Shown: positions 51,034 through 59,929, counted from the first letter of the stretch. The stretch: DNA of 64,000 nucleotides from Cohnella endophytica (GCF_003628305.1 NZ_RBZM01000007.1:186001-250000); one strand, 5' to 3'. Numbers and translations: made by a program. The notes: generated by a model not told the origin, from the letters alone.

Positions 51034-51645
51034 TTACGAATGAAAAGTTAGCCAGATTTGTTCCAAGAACTTCTCGGGCGAATAGCCGCGCTCGTCTCTT
51101 TGGAATAAATAAGATTCGCTGCTTAAAGCCATCAGCAGCATGTCGGCTTTAAAGACGCTGTCGGGTTGGTTAGGCGAGGATTGCCCATCGACTTTCATTT
51201 CGTCGAATAGTTCGACCAACAGCTCATGTAGTTCAAGGTATAGAGGACTTTGCGTGCGGGATTTGAATCGATTGGTCGACGCGGACTCCTCGACTCCCGT
51301 GAGCAACTGGGACTTCTTCTCCCGGAACCGGATGAATAAGGCGAGAAGTCCTTTCAGTCTTTGGCTGGGCGGATCCGCGCGGTGTTGCTTCAGGTGAGTT
51401 TCGATATTCTCGAAGAGAAGTACGATGTTTTCTTTCATTAAGTCCAAGCATAGTTCGCCTTTGTTGCGATAACGGCGATAGAGCGTGCCGGGTCCGATCT
51501 GCGCTTCTATGGCGATCTGATTCATGCTGACCTGCTCGACGCCCTGTTGTTCGAAGAGCCGAAGTGCGGCTTCCAAAATACGCTGGCGGTTCTCGGCGGC
51601 ATCGCGACGCTCGGAGCGGCCTGGGGTTTCTTCGGTATCGTTCAT
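51034..51645 (-). CDS. TetR/AcrR-family transcriptional regulator
   Basis: A 203-residue TetR protein. HTH: RQRILEAALRLFEQQG, MNQIAIEAQIGPGTLYRRYRNKGEL in its usual place (about 20-65); helical ligand domain after. ATG 51645 is chosen because AGGAAG precedes it; the frame is open to 51690. It is divergent from the isochorismatase-like/MFS/metallo-hydrolase operon, whose promoter carries two matching dyads, so it probably represses that operon. Confidence 0.9.
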   Translation of the reverse strand: MNDTEETPGRSERRDAAENRQRILEAALRLFEQQGVEQVSMNQIAIEAQIGPGTLYRRYRNKGELCLDLMKENIVLLFENIETHLKQHRADPPSQRLKGLLALFIRFREKKSQLLTGVEESASTNRFKSRTQSPLYLELHELLVELFDEMKVDGQSSPNQPDSVFKADMLLMALSSESYLFQRDERGYSPEKFLEQIWLTFHS

Positions 51646-51683
51646 GCGTTCATCACTTCCTATATTTCGATGGAGGAGCGCTC

Positions 51684-51730
51684 TTGACAAGCGGAGACAT
51701 CTCCGTTTAATATCAAGTGGAGAGTTCTCC
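51684..51730 (+). promoter_or_regulatory. Promoter with two TetR dyads
   Basis: TTGACA (51684-51689), 17 bp, TTAATA (51707-51712). The dyad CGGAGA-CA-TCTCCG (51692-51705) fills the spacer. A second, GGAGA-GT-TCTCC (51719-51730), lies over the transcript start. Confidence 0.75.
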
Positions 51731-51767
51731 GGTTAATACTAACATACTCAAAAGGAGCCTACAACCT

Positions 51768-52343
51768 ATGCCGAATCATCGTCCGAACGCTGCGTTATTG
51801 CTCATGGATTTGCAAAACGCCATTGCTTCGCGCTTCGAGGGAAACAGCGCAGCCATGCTTCCTTTCCGCAAGGCTTTAGATGCCGCGCGCCGTCACGATA
51901 TACCGGTTATTTTCGTGCGGCTGGCGTTTCGCGAAGGGTTTCCCGAGGTCAGTCCGCGCAACAAGTCGTTCTCGAGGATTGCCGATTTCGGTTGGGGCCG
52001 GATGACTCCTTCGGATAGCGGCGCGCAGATTCACGAATCCGTGCAGCCCTTGCCTGGTGAGCCGATCGTGACGAAACTTCGCGTGAGCGCTTTTGCCGGC
52101 AGCGATCTTGAAGTCCTTCTTCGCTCCCGCGGGATCGATACGCTGATCCTTGGCGGCATCTCGACGAGCGGCGTCGTCCTATCGACCTTGCGGGAAGCGG
52201 CGGATAAAGATTACGGGCTGACGGTGCTATCTGATGCTTGCCTCGACGGCGATCCCGAAGTTCACCGCGTGCTCACGGAGAAGGTATTCCCTCGCCAGGC
52301 GGACGTGCTGACAGTCGACGCTTGGATCGAAGCCTTGGCTTGA
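51768..52343 (+). CDS. Isochorismatase-fold protein lacking the catalytic cysteine
   Basis: 191 residues of the isochorismatase/cysteine-hydrolase fold. The usual Asp (Asp14 in LLMDLQ) and Lys (Lys103 in VTKLRVSAF) are present. However, the nucleophile position in GISTSGVVLST is Val136 where hydrolases have Cys (pattern GxxTxxCVxxT). Classic nicotinamidase-type catalysis is therefore unlikely, and the protein may bind rather than hydrolyse, or use other chemistry. ATG 51768 has AAGGAG upstream. First gene of a TetR-controlled operon with an MFS exporter and a metallo-hydrolase. Confidence 0.85.
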   Translation: MPNHRPNAALLLMDLQNAIASRFEGNSAAMLPFRKALDAARRHDIPVIFVRLAFREGFPEVSPRNKSFSRIADFGWGRMTPSDSGAQIHESVQPLPGEPIVTKLRVSAFAGSDLEVLLRSRGIDTLILGGISTSGVVLSTLREAADKDYGLTVLSDACLDGDPEVHRVLTEKVFPRQADVLTVDAWIEALA

Positions 52344-52388
52344 TCATCGGGGCCGGACGACGGTCCCGCGGAAAGAAGGCTTGATTTC

Positions 52389-53582
52389 ATGCCGATTTGG
52401 AGAAGAAACTTAATCGTTTGTTGGTTCGGGATGTTCGTATCGGGCGTCGGAATGAGCATGCTCGCTCCCGTACTTCCGTTATTTATCCAGCATCTCGGGG
52501 TGAACGATACAGGAGCGATCGCTCAGTTTTCCGGAGTCGCCTTCGGCGTTACTTTTATCGTTTCGGCGATTTTTTCGCCCATCTGGGGGCTTGCCGCCGA
52601 CAAGTACGGACGTAAACCGATGCTGTTGAGGGCAAGCTTGGGCATGGCGATCGTGATCGGCTGCATGGGCTTCGCGACGAACGTGTACGTCCTGATCGGA
52701 TTAAGGCTATTGCAAGGCGTCATTACGGGTTACGCTACGGCTTGCACGACATTGATCGCGACTCAGACGGATAAGGAACATACGGGGTATGCGTTAGGTT
52801 TGCTTTCGACGGCAAGCATCGCGGGTTCATTGCTTGGACCGTCGATCGGAGGTTTTATCGAAGAAGGCTTCGGTTTGCAAAACGTATTTTTTATCACTGG
52901 CGGGCTGTTGTTCGTCGCCTTCGTTACCACCGCCATATTCGTGAAGGAATCGTTCGTCCGCGAGGATAAGCAGGCGCTCCGTCTCAAACAAGTATGGCGG
53001 CTCGTTCCCGAGAAAAGCTTAACGATCACGATGTTCGTGACCTTCTTCGTCCTAACGGTAGCCTTATATTCCGTGGAGCCCGTGATTACCGTCTATATTA
53101 CCCATCTGTCCCGCGATTCCGGTCACATTGCCTTGATCGCCGGACTCACCTTCTCCGCATCGGGAATGGCGAATATCATCGCCGCTCCGAGACTGGGCAA
53201 ACTGTCCGACGCCATCGGGGTTCATAAAGTGATGCTGTTCTCCTTGGCGGCGGCAGGAATCCTCTTTATCCCGCAAGCTTTCGTGAGCAATCCTTGGCAG
53301 CTGATGGGTCTCCGCTTCGTATTGGGATTGTTCGCGGCGGGGCTTACTCCTTCCGTGAATGTGATGATCAAGAAAATAACGCCGGCTTCCATTACGGGGA
53401 GAGTGTTCGGATTCGCCATGTCCGCAGGGTATTTGGGCGTATTCGGGGGCTCCCTTCTAGGCGGGCAAGTGGCGGCTTGGTTCGGCGTCCGATATGTATT
53501 CCTCATCACCGGCGCTTTATTGTTGGCGAACGCGGTATGGGTGTACTTTAAGGTGTACAAAACGATCAATGCGGCAAAATAA
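52389..53582 (+). CDS. MFS multidrug-efflux transporter
   Basis: A 397-residue, 12-TM major facilitator with motif A GLAADKYGRKPML in the 2-3 loop, the motif C-like GxLLGPSIGG in TM5 and a second GKLSDAIGVHKV loop. The features fit the MdtG/TetA-like efflux group (H+ antiport). It is the second gene of the TetR-regulated operon, 45 bp after the isochorismatase-like gene, and may expel the same compound that induces it. Confidence 0.9.
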   Translation: MPIWRRNLIVCWFGMFVSGVGMSMLAPVLPLFIQHLGVNDTGAIAQFSGVAFGVTFIVSAIFSPIWGLAADKYGRKPMLLRASLGMAIVIGCMGFATNVYVLIGLRLLQGVITGYATACTTLIATQTDKEHTGYALGLLSTASIAGSLLGPSIGGFIEEGFGLQNVFFITGGLLFVAFVTTAIFVKESFVREDKQALRLKQVWRLVPEKSLTITMFVTFFVLTVALYSVEPVITVYITHLSRDSGHIALIAGLTFSASGMANIIAAPRLGKLSDAIGVHKVMLFSLAAAGILFIPQAFVSNPWQLMGLRFVLGLFAAGLTPSVNVMIKKITPASITGRVFGFAMSAGYLGVFGGSLLGGQVAAWFGVRYVFLITGALLLANAVWVYFKVYKTINAAK

Positions 53583-53602
53583 AAGAGAGGGGCATTTTCT
53601 TT

Positions 53603-54253
53603 ATGCGCATCAAATGGTTCGGTCATTCTTCTTTCTTAATCACCTCGGAAGCCGGAACGCGGGTTCTTATCGATCCCTACAATAAGTTCCTCGGCTACCG
53701 CATGCCGGTTCCGATCGAATCGGATATCGTCGTCGTGACGCACGACCATGGCGATCATAATAAAATCAAAGCGGCATCGGGCGATTACCTGCTGGTGAAC
53801 GAGCCGAAGGAATACAGCCGCGGCGATGTAAGCATTAGCGGGTTCAAAACCTTTCACGACAAGGTGAATGGCAAGAAAAGGGGCCCCAATATCATTTTCC
53901 GCATCCGGATGGACGGACTGACGGTCTGTCATTGCGGAGATCTGGGTCATCTGCTGACCGAGGAACAAGCGAAGGATATCGGCCGATCGGACATCGTCAT
54001 CGTTCCCGTCGGAGGAAGAATGACGCTCGACGGGGCTGAGGCCGCGCAAGTGGCGCGTCAATTGCAAGCGACCGTCGCGATTCCGATGCATTACCGCACG
54101 AAAGCCTTGGGCCTGCTAGGCAAAATCGTTTTCGCTAAGGCGGATAAGTTTATCCAAGCGTTAGGGCAGCGTACGACCGAGGTGGATACGCTGGATGTGG
54201 GCAAGGAAGGATTATCCCGATATGCCGGAGTCGTTACGATGCAGTATGAATAA
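53603..54253 (+). CDS. MBL-fold metallo-hydrolase (UlaG-like)
   Basis: A 216-residue metallo-beta-lactamase fold protein. The metal motif HxHxDH is HDHGDH (47-52). Further ligands are probably in HCGDLGH and in MHYRTK near the C-terminus. It resembles the YtkL/UlaG-like group, whose substrates are mostly unknown. GAGAGG precedes the ATG. It is third in the TetR-controlled operon, 20 bp after the exporter. Confidence 0.87.
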   Translation: MRIKWFGHSSFLITSEAGTRVLIDPYNKFLGYRMPVPIESDIVVVTHDHGDHNKIKAASGDYLLVNEPKEYSRGDVSISGFKTFHDKVNGKKRGPNIIFRIRMDGLTVCHCGDLGHLLTEEQAKDIGRSDIVIVPVGGRMTLDGAEAAQVARQLQATVAIPMHYRTKALGLLGKIVFAKADKFIQALGQRTTEVDTLDVGKEGLSRYAGVVTMQYE

Positions 54254-54294
54254 ATTCGCAACGTCCGACGTATAGAAACCGGATTTTAAGCTGA

Positions 54295-54326
54295 TTGTTT
54301 ACCGAATAAACAAAGTCTGGTACTCT
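54295..54326 (+). promoter_or_regulatory. Promoter with TTGTTTA dyad upstream of the epimerase gene
   Basis: Perfect dyad TTGTTTA-CCGAA-TAAACAA (54295-54313) overlaps a -35 TTTACC (54298). The -10 TACTCT follows (54321-54326), with a 17-bp spacer. A repressor binding here would block the promoter. No matching regulator gene is adjacent. Confidence 0.5.
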
Positions 54327-54379
54327 AGGATTGTTGCCTGTTCGAATTAGGCATCGGGAATAGGAAGGGAGAGATTTCG

Positions 54380-55240
54380 ATGACTAATCCAATTAAGAAA
54401 GTAGTCGTAACCGGCGGAAGCGGCATGCTGGGCCGATGGGTCGTTAAGCATTTGGTGGAGCATGGTTACGATGTACTGAACGTAGATACGCGCCAGCCGG
54501 AGGAGCCTCTATGCCCTACGCTTATCGTGGATCTTGAAGATTTAGGTCAGACTTACGGCGCGCTGGCCGGGGCGGATGCGGTCGTTCATATGGCGGCCAT
54601 TCCGAGAGCGGGTATGGTACCGCCCGAAGTGACGTTCCGCAACAACGTGATGTCTACTTATAATGTTCTGGAAGCGGCCGCGGGACTCGGCATCAAGAAA
54701 GCGGTCGTCGCCTCCAGCGAATCCTCGTACGGGATTTGCTTCGCCGTTCATCCGTTCGGTCCGCAGTATGTGCCGATGGACGAAGCGCATCCGCAGTTGC
54801 CTCAGGACAGCTACGGCTTGTCCAAGGTTGTGGGCGAGCTGACCGCGGATATGTTCTACCGCAGAGCCGGCATTCAAGTCGTGTCGCTGCGTCTGGGCAA
54901 CGTTATTCCGCCGGAGTGGTACGAGCGATTCCCTTCGTGGATCGATAATCCGGAGGAGCGCGAACGGATTCTGTGGAGCTACATCGATACCCGCGACGCC
55001 GCGGAAGCTTGCCGCCTTGCGATCGAAGCGGAAGGACTGGGTTCCGTCGCGCTTAATCTCGGATCTACCGAGACAAGCATGGCCGTTCCAAGCCGCGAGC
55101 TGATGGCCGCGCGTTATCCGGAAGTGACAGACTTCCGTGCGCCGCTTGAGGGGCATGAAGCGCTGCTCAATAGCGAGAAAGCAATGAAACTACTCGGCTG
55201 GGAGCCTAAATATAAGTGGCGCGAGCAGCTGGGCAAGTAA
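54380..55240 (+). CDS. NAD-dependent epimerase/dehydratase family protein
   Basis: A 286-residue extended SDR with the Rossmann motif TGGSGMLG (11-18), catalytic Ser in VASSESS, and YGLSK as the YxxxK motif. It ends with the usual LGWEPKYKWREQLGK. It resembles sugar-nucleotide epimerases and uronate dehydrogenases; the substrate is not assignable. GAGAG ribosome site. It is monocistronic, with a dyad-covered promoter and a strong terminator. Confidence 0.88.
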   Translation: MTNPIKKVVVTGGSGMLGRWVVKHLVEHGYDVLNVDTRQPEEPLCPTLIVDLEDLGQTYGALAGADAVVHMAAIPRAGMVPPEVTFRNNVMSTYNVLEAAAGLGIKKAVVASSESSYGICFAVHPFGPQYVPMDEAHPQLPQDSYGLSKVVGELTADMFYRRAGIQVVSLRLGNVIPPEWYERFPSWIDNPEERERILWSYIDTRDAAEACRLAIEAEGLGSVALNLGSTETSMAVPSRELMAARYPEVTDFRAPLEGHEALLNSEKAMKLLGWEPKYKWREQLGK

Positions 55241-55253
55241 TATCGGATTCGTA

Positions 55254-55304
55254 AGAGGTTGCCCCGTTCTCGTGGCTGTTCGAGAGGGCAATCTCTTTTT
55301 TTGC
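55254..55304 (+). terminator. Terminator after the epimerase gene
   Basis: Stem AGAGGTTGCCC / GGGCAATCTCT with inner TTCTCG/CGAGA, followed by seven or more T. Confidence 0.88.
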
Positions 55305-55335
55305 TTAAATCTATTCGCGAAGAAGGTGCACCTTC

Positions 55336-56220
55336 TTGAGTTATATTTTACTCCTGCTAGCTACGTTGGCATGGAGCTTCGTCGGGGTCCTTGTTAAATC
55401 GGCGTCGTCGATGGTGGATAGCGCCATCATTTCGTTCGCCCGCTTTTTTTTCGGCGTCATCTTTCTGGGACTCTATCTATTTATTCGCGACGGGAAAATA
55501 CGGATCCGTTTGGGGATGAAGTGGGTCTGGATAGGCGCGGTCGGGAAAGCGGCTAATTACGCGTTGGAGAATATCGCCTTACAAATCGGCTACTCCTACG
55601 GCAACATTCTCGTGCAGCCTGTTCAGACCGTCGTTCTGTTGTTTGCGGCCGGTCTGTTGTTTAAGGAAAAAATAGCGTTGCGCGGATGGATTGCCGCAGC
55701 GTTCTGCGTTGCCGGCGTCATCGTTGTCGGTTGGAACGGTACGCCGCTTGACGAGCTTGCGCAAGGCAGCGGGTTAACGACGCTGTTGTTCGCGCTTGCA
55801 GGTATCGGCGCCGCCGTTCACGTATTAAGTCAGCGGATGCTCCTGAAGACGATGGACAACGGGAACATGAACTTATCCGTTTTCTTAATGAGCACGGTAA
55901 TCGTCGCCGTTCCGATCCCGATTCAATCTCACGGTTTTACCGGTCCGATAACGGCGTGGGCTTGGGGGGCGCTGATGCTGCTTGGCGTAATTACGGGTCT
56001 GAGCTTTTTCTGGTTCGCGGAAGCCATTAAGCGGGTACCCTTCGCCGTCGTCGCGATTGTCGGCAACTGTACCGTCCTATTTGCGATACTATGGTCTTAT
56101 TTATTTTTCCGTGATCCCATCACCGTCTACATCATAGTCGGTACGTTCATCTTCGTGGTCGGCATCTTATTGTTGAATTTTCCGATGCCTCGCCGAAGCG
56201 CCAAGAAAACTCCGTTGTGA
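55336..56220 (+). CDS. EamA/DMT-family transporter
   Basis: A 294-residue, 10-TM drug/metabolite transporter with two EamA repeats (first begins LLLATLAWSFVGVLVKSA, second near residue 150). Members export amino acids, nucleosides or drugs; no substrate-specific motif is visible. The start is TTG 55336 with AAGAAGGTG just before. Convergent with the stalk-domain gene. Confidence 0.88.
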   Translation: MSYILLLLATLAWSFVGVLVKSASSMVDSAIISFARFFFGVIFLGLYLFIRDGKIRIRLGMKWVWIGAVGKAANYALENIALQIGYSYGNILVQPVQTVVLLFAAGLLFKEKIALRGWIAAAFCVAGVIVVGWNGTPLDELAQGSGLTTLLFALAGIGAAVHVLSQRMLLKTMDNGNMNLSVFLMSTVIVAVPIPIQSHGFTGPITAWAWGALMLLGVITGLSFFWFAEAIKRVPFAVVAIVGNCTVLFAILWSYLFFRDPITVYIIVGTFIFVVGILLLNFPMPRRSAKKTPL

Positions 56221-56248
56221 TACTTTTTCGCGGAGAGAAAAAGCTGAT

Positions 56249-57427
56249 TTATTTCTCGATCTTACCGGTATCGACGACTTCGAAATCGTTGCCTTTGATC
56301 TTGCCCAGAACGTGCAGGTCTTCATCGTCCCATTTCGGATTCGGAGCTCCGCTTACATATAGATCGCTGCCGTTATCCGCGACGATCATGCCGTATTTTT
56401 TGAGCGCGCGAATGATCGCCCGATTGTGGGCGGAGAACCCGGATTCGCTGAAATCTTCTCGCAATCGGAGACGGAGTCCCATGGGCGGGAGGTTGGCTTC
56501 CGTACTGCTCGAAGCGTAGTGAGTGGCCGGAGCGATGAAGCCGCGCTGCGTCTTACGAACCGTGAACCGAAGCGCATGATTAATTTCGCCCGAGGCGGCT
56601 TCCTCATAGCGGACGAGTCCCGGGAAGATCGGCAATCCCGCGGCGTCCGCGGACGTCCAGAACTTCGGCCGCAAAGCGTTCGTCTTAAGATCCCACTTCG
56701 CTCCATTCGATGCCTTCCATCCGTCGCTGGTGAGGCGTGCGTTATAGAGCTCGTACAGCAGAAGGTTGTCTTTGTCTACGACGATGACATGACGGTCGCC
56801 GTCGCTGTTCGGTCCGCCTTCTATCGGCGCATTCGCGGGTATCGGGTACGGTCCGGGATCGCTTTCATCGCCATAGTCCGTAAAGGTGACTTTCACTTTC
56901 GGTTGTTTGCCGTCTACGATCGTATACGGAATTCCGATCGGAGCCCCGTTCCATACCGTGCCGAAATCGGCCTTCAGCTTCGTATTCGCGCCGATCGAGG
57001 CGATGAACTGCTTCGAGTTCGGGTGAACCGGATATTTGGATATGTCCGTATTCCACGGATTATCTTTAGGAAACACTTGCAGAGCGGCCGATTCGGCTTG
57101 TCCTCCCGCTGGCGCCGGTGTCGTCGTCGGCTTCGGTTTATTCCCGACATAGATCGAGTTGGTTGCGCCTTCCCAGACGACCGGTTTCCCTACGGCTTCG
57201 GATATAAACCGCAGAGGAACGTAGGTCGTATTCTTGTATAGGAATCCCTGCAGATCGCTTGCGGGTTGTTTGTTTATGCCGTCGAAATAATAACGGATAT
57301 CGCGAAAATCCACGCTGATGGTCCTCGTTCCGGTTGCAGCGTATGTAAGTCCGGAGAAAAATATCGCCCCGCAAACAAAGCCTATTGACCCCGCCTTCCA
57401 TTGCCTCCATCGGTTCAACGTGTCCAC
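56249..57427 (-). CDS. Stalk-domain protein with an uncharacterised C-terminal domain
   Basis: 392 residues with an N-terminal signal or anchor (about 13-31, ending LTYA). A copper amine oxidase N-like stalk domain follows (about 35-95, TYVPLRFISEAVGKPVVW), then a Pro/Thr linker (TTTPAPAGG) and a conserved-looking domain of about 270 residues. That domain has FPKDNPWNTDISKYPVHPNS, then GPYPIPANAPIEGG, and DGDRHVIVVDK motifs. I do not recognise it as a named enzyme; the His/Asp-rich DRHVIVVDKDN strand could be catalytic. Secreted or membrane-tethered. Monocistronic. Confidence 0.7.
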   Translation of the reverse strand: MDTLNRWRQWKAGSIGFVCGAIFFSGLTYAATGTRTISVDFRDIRYYFDGINKQPASDLQGFLYKNTTYVPLRFISEAVGKPVVWEGATNSIYVGNKPKPTTTPAPAGGQAESAALQVFPKDNPWNTDISKYPVHPNSKQFIASIGANTKLKADFGTVWNGAPIGIPYTIVDGKQPKVKVTFTDYGDESDPGPYPIPANAPIEGGPNSDGDRHVIVVDKDNLLLYELYNARLTSDGWKASNGAKWDLKTNALRPKFWTSADAAGLPIFPGLVRYEEAASGEINHALRFTVRKTQRGFIAPATHYASSSTEANLPPMGLRLRLREDFSESGFSAHNRAIIRALKKYGMIVADNGSDLYVSGAPNPKWDDEDLHVLGKIKGNDFEVVDTGKIEK

Positions 57428-57610
57428 CTCTTATCTATACTCGGTTCTGTCGTCTCTCTCATCATATCTTCGCCAGAGAGGGGGAACCATAGTGCATCTC
57501 GCCTAATTTCGGTAGGCCGGGGCTAAACCAATCGGGTAATCCCTTTAATAAAACCCTTTATATGATAAAATAAAACATCTAATTACCGGCTCATCAAGAA
57601 AGGACTTTCT

Positions 57611-58447
57611 ATGAAAAAACGCATTCTAGACATCGTATTCATTATTTTCGGTACATTGCTTTTCGCCTTGGCCGTTAATCTGTTCATCATTCCGAACGAT
57701 TTCGGCGAAGGAGGGGTAACGGGGATAACGATCATATTCTATTATCTGTTCCAATGGTCTCCCGGACTCGTCAGCTTGATTCTAAACTCCTTATTATTAG
57801 TTGTCGGGTATAAATTCCTGGACAAGTCGACTACGGTCTATACGATAATCGCGGTCGTATTTCATTCTCTGTTTCTTTACCTGACGCACGATTTGCATAT
57901 TGAATCCGACGAGTTAATCGTTAATGCGATATTCGGGGGCGTGTTTACGGGAGTCGGTATTGGCATGATCATACGGGTTGGCGGAACGACGGCAGGGTCG
58001 ACGATCATTGCCAGAATCATCAATAAGTACTTGGACTGGAACGTTAGCTATGCGCTCTTGTTCGTTGATCTGATCGTCGTATTCGCTTCGTATTTCATTA
58101 TCGGCGCGCAGAGCGTGATGCTTACGATCGTAATGCTCTATATCGCGACCAAGGTCATGGATTTCATTATCGAAGGCGTTAATCCTAAGAAGGCGGTTAC
58201 GATCATATCCAAGGAGCAGAATCGAATAGCCGAGCAAGTGAACAGCATCATGGAGAGAGGCGTAACCGTCATCTATGGCCGGGGCTATTATTCTAACTCG
58301 CCGAAGGAGCTGCTCTACATCGTAATTAGCAAACAGGAATTGAGCATGCTTAAGAAAATTGTAAAATCGATCGATAAAGAGGCGTTCATAACGATTCACG
58401 ACGTAAGAGACGTGTTCGGGGAAGGTTTCGTGGATATTTCGAAATAA
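57611..58447 (+). CDS. YitT-family membrane protein
   Basis: 278 residues with five or six TM segments in the N-terminal DUF161 part (about 1-175, starting IVFIIFGTLLFALAVNLFIIP). A cytoplasmic DUF2179 domain follows (about 190-275, RGVTVIYGRGYYSNSPKELLYIVISKQEL). This is the layout of Bacillus YitT-like proteins, whose function is unknown. AAAGGAC weak ribosome site. A G/C hairpin follows. Confidence 0.9.
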   Translation: MKKRILDIVFIIFGTLLFALAVNLFIIPNDFGEGGVTGITIIFYYLFQWSPGLVSLILNSLLLVVGYKFLDKSTTVYTIIAVVFHSLFLYLTHDLHIESDELIVNAIFGGVFTGVGIGMIIRVGGTTAGSTIIARIINKYLDWNVSYALLFVDLIVVFASYFIIGAQSVMLTIVMLYIATKVMDFIIEGVNPKKAVTIISKEQNRIAEQVNSIMERGVTVIYGRGYYSNSPKELLYIVISKQELSMLKKIVKSIDKEAFITIHDVRDVFGEGFVDISK

Positions 58448-58479
58448 GTCCGACGGGCATGATTGCGATTTGATTACCC

Positions 58480-58501
58480 GGGGGGGCCAGAGGGCCCCCC
58501 T
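58480..58501 (+). terminator. G/C hairpin after YitT
   Basis: Stem GGGGGGCC / GGCCCCCC with loop AGAG. No proper T-run, so termination is uncertain. Confidence 0.45.
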
Positions 58502-58540
58502 TCGCTTCGAGCGGGACAAAATAACCATAGGCAGCCGCAA

Positions 58541-58588
58541 AATAGCGATTATATATAAAAAATAGCGATTAAAATTAAGATAGCGTGC
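58541..58588. promoter_or_regulatory. Tandem AATAGCGATT repeats, probable YesN sites
   Basis: AATAGCGATT at 58541 and 58561 (exactly 20 bp apart), and a third partial copy GATAGCGTG at 58579. They lie 115-160 bp before the sugar-binding protein gene. This is the spacing expected for AraC-type activators such as the YesN-like regulator at the end of the window. Confidence 0.55.
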
Positions 58589-58659
58589 GCTACATAATAA
58601 GAAAAATCAGCTAGATTAAACGAATCGTTGTTTCATTAATTTTTTTCTGACCGAAATCG

Positions 58660-58681
58660 TATTATGATGAATGCGATTTCA
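58660..58681 (+). promoter_or_regulatory. -10 region and cre-like site of the third sugar operon
   Basis: TATTAT/TATGAT (58660-58668), followed by TGAATGCGATTTCA (58668-58681), which fits the cre consensus apart from one fixed position. No good -35 is seen, consistent with an activator-dependent promoter. Confidence 0.5.
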
Positions 58682-58702
58682 AAAAAGGGGGAGGACATAA
58701 AT

Positions 58703-59929
58703 ATGAAAAGGCTTACAACGTTATTGTTATGCGTATCCATGCTTGTATTTATATTGGCAGCGTGCGGAGGAGGAGACAAAAAGTCCGAATCGGGCGGCAA
58801 GGGCGAGAAAGCAACGGTGACATTCGGCTTCTGGGGCACGGCGGAGGATCTGAAAGTATATCAATCCGCGGCGGATTCTATTAATGAAGCGTATCCAAAC
58901 ATTACGCTGAAAATTAAACAATATCCGAGCAGCGATCAATTCTGGAATCAGCTTCCGGGTGAAATCGCAGCGGGTACCGCGCCGGATTTAGTGCGGTTGT
59001 CCAATGAAGGATCGTATGAATATATCACCAAGGATCTGTTCGCCCCGCTTGACGAATACATTAAATCGGCAAATCTGGACATGAGCGTCTATATCGACTC
59101 CGCTAAGAACGGATGGCAAGTAGAAGGCAAAACCTTCGGCATTCCGAACACGTTCAATACGTCCATGTTCTTCATCAACGATGAGATGTGGAAAGCGGCG
59201 GGTCTCGGCGCGTATCCGACAACCTGGGATGAAGTGTACGAAGCAGCGAAGAAGTTGAAGACCAAAGACGTCTATGGCCTCGTTGCCAACATTCATGAGT
59301 TTCACATTACGAACTATGTCAAAACCTTTGGCGGCGGTTGGGGCTACGGCAAAACGATCAATTCGAAAGAAAACGTACAAGGCCTGGAGCAGTTCATGAA
59401 GTTCTATAAAGACGATCTTGCCGTTACGCCGAAAACGTTGGGCTACGGTTGGGACGGTGAAGTTTTTGCCAACAAAAAGGCAGCTATGACGACCGGGGGC
59501 GCCTGGTATAAGAGTTATCTGAAGGACGCGAACCCTGATCTGAAATATGTAGCGCTGCCGGTACCGAAGGGTACAGTCCAAGCGGGCAACCTGATTGCGG
59601 ACGGTTATACGGTGATGAAAGATTCCAAAAATAAAGAAGCTGCGGTTAAAGCGGCGTACTTCATGTCGGGCGAGAAGGTGCAAAGTCAATTCATCGAGCT
59701 AGGCTATAACCCGCCGCTGAAATCTTTGTCTCCGAAATACTACGACCTGAATCCGGAATTCAAGTCCACCGAAAGCGCACTGGCTAACGCAACCGACTTC
59801 CAATACCCGAGCGACACGAAGAAATTTACGGACGCTCTTGTTAAAGAAGTGGAAAACGCGATTCTAGGCGGCAGCAAGGAAACAGCTCAGCAAATCTTGG
59901 ATAAAGTGCAACAACAATTCAATAAGTAA
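58703..59929 (+). CDS. Extracellular sugar-binding lipoprotein (CUT1)
   Basis: A 408-residue family 1 binding protein. It has a lipoprotein signal with LAAC (Cys21), a Lys/Ser/Gly linker, and the fold opening ATVTFGFWGTAEDL. ATG 58703 is chosen because GGGGGAGG precedes it; the frame is open to 58664. It leads an operon with two permeases and is followed by a convergent YesN/YesM two-component system that probably senses the same sugar. The sugar is unknown. Confidence 0.92.
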   Translation: MKRLTTLLLCVSMLVFILAACGGGDKKSESGGKGEKATVTFGFWGTAEDLKVYQSAADSINEAYPNITLKIKQYPSSDQFWNQLPGEIAAGTAPDLVRLSNEGSYEYITKDLFAPLDEYIKSANLDMSVYIDSAKNGWQVEGKTFGIPNTFNTSMFFINDEMWKAAGLGAYPTTWDEVYEAAKKLKTKDVYGLVANIHEFHITNYVKTFGGGWGYGKTINSKENVQGLEQFMKFYKDDLAVTPKTLGYGWDGEVFANKKAAMTTGGAWYKSYLKDANPDLKYVALPVPKGTVQAGNLIADGYTVMKDSKNKEAAVKAAYFMSGEKVQSQFIELGYNPPLKSLSPKYYDLNPEFKSTESALANATDFQYPSDTKKFTDALVKEVENAILGGSKETAQQILDKVQQQFNK

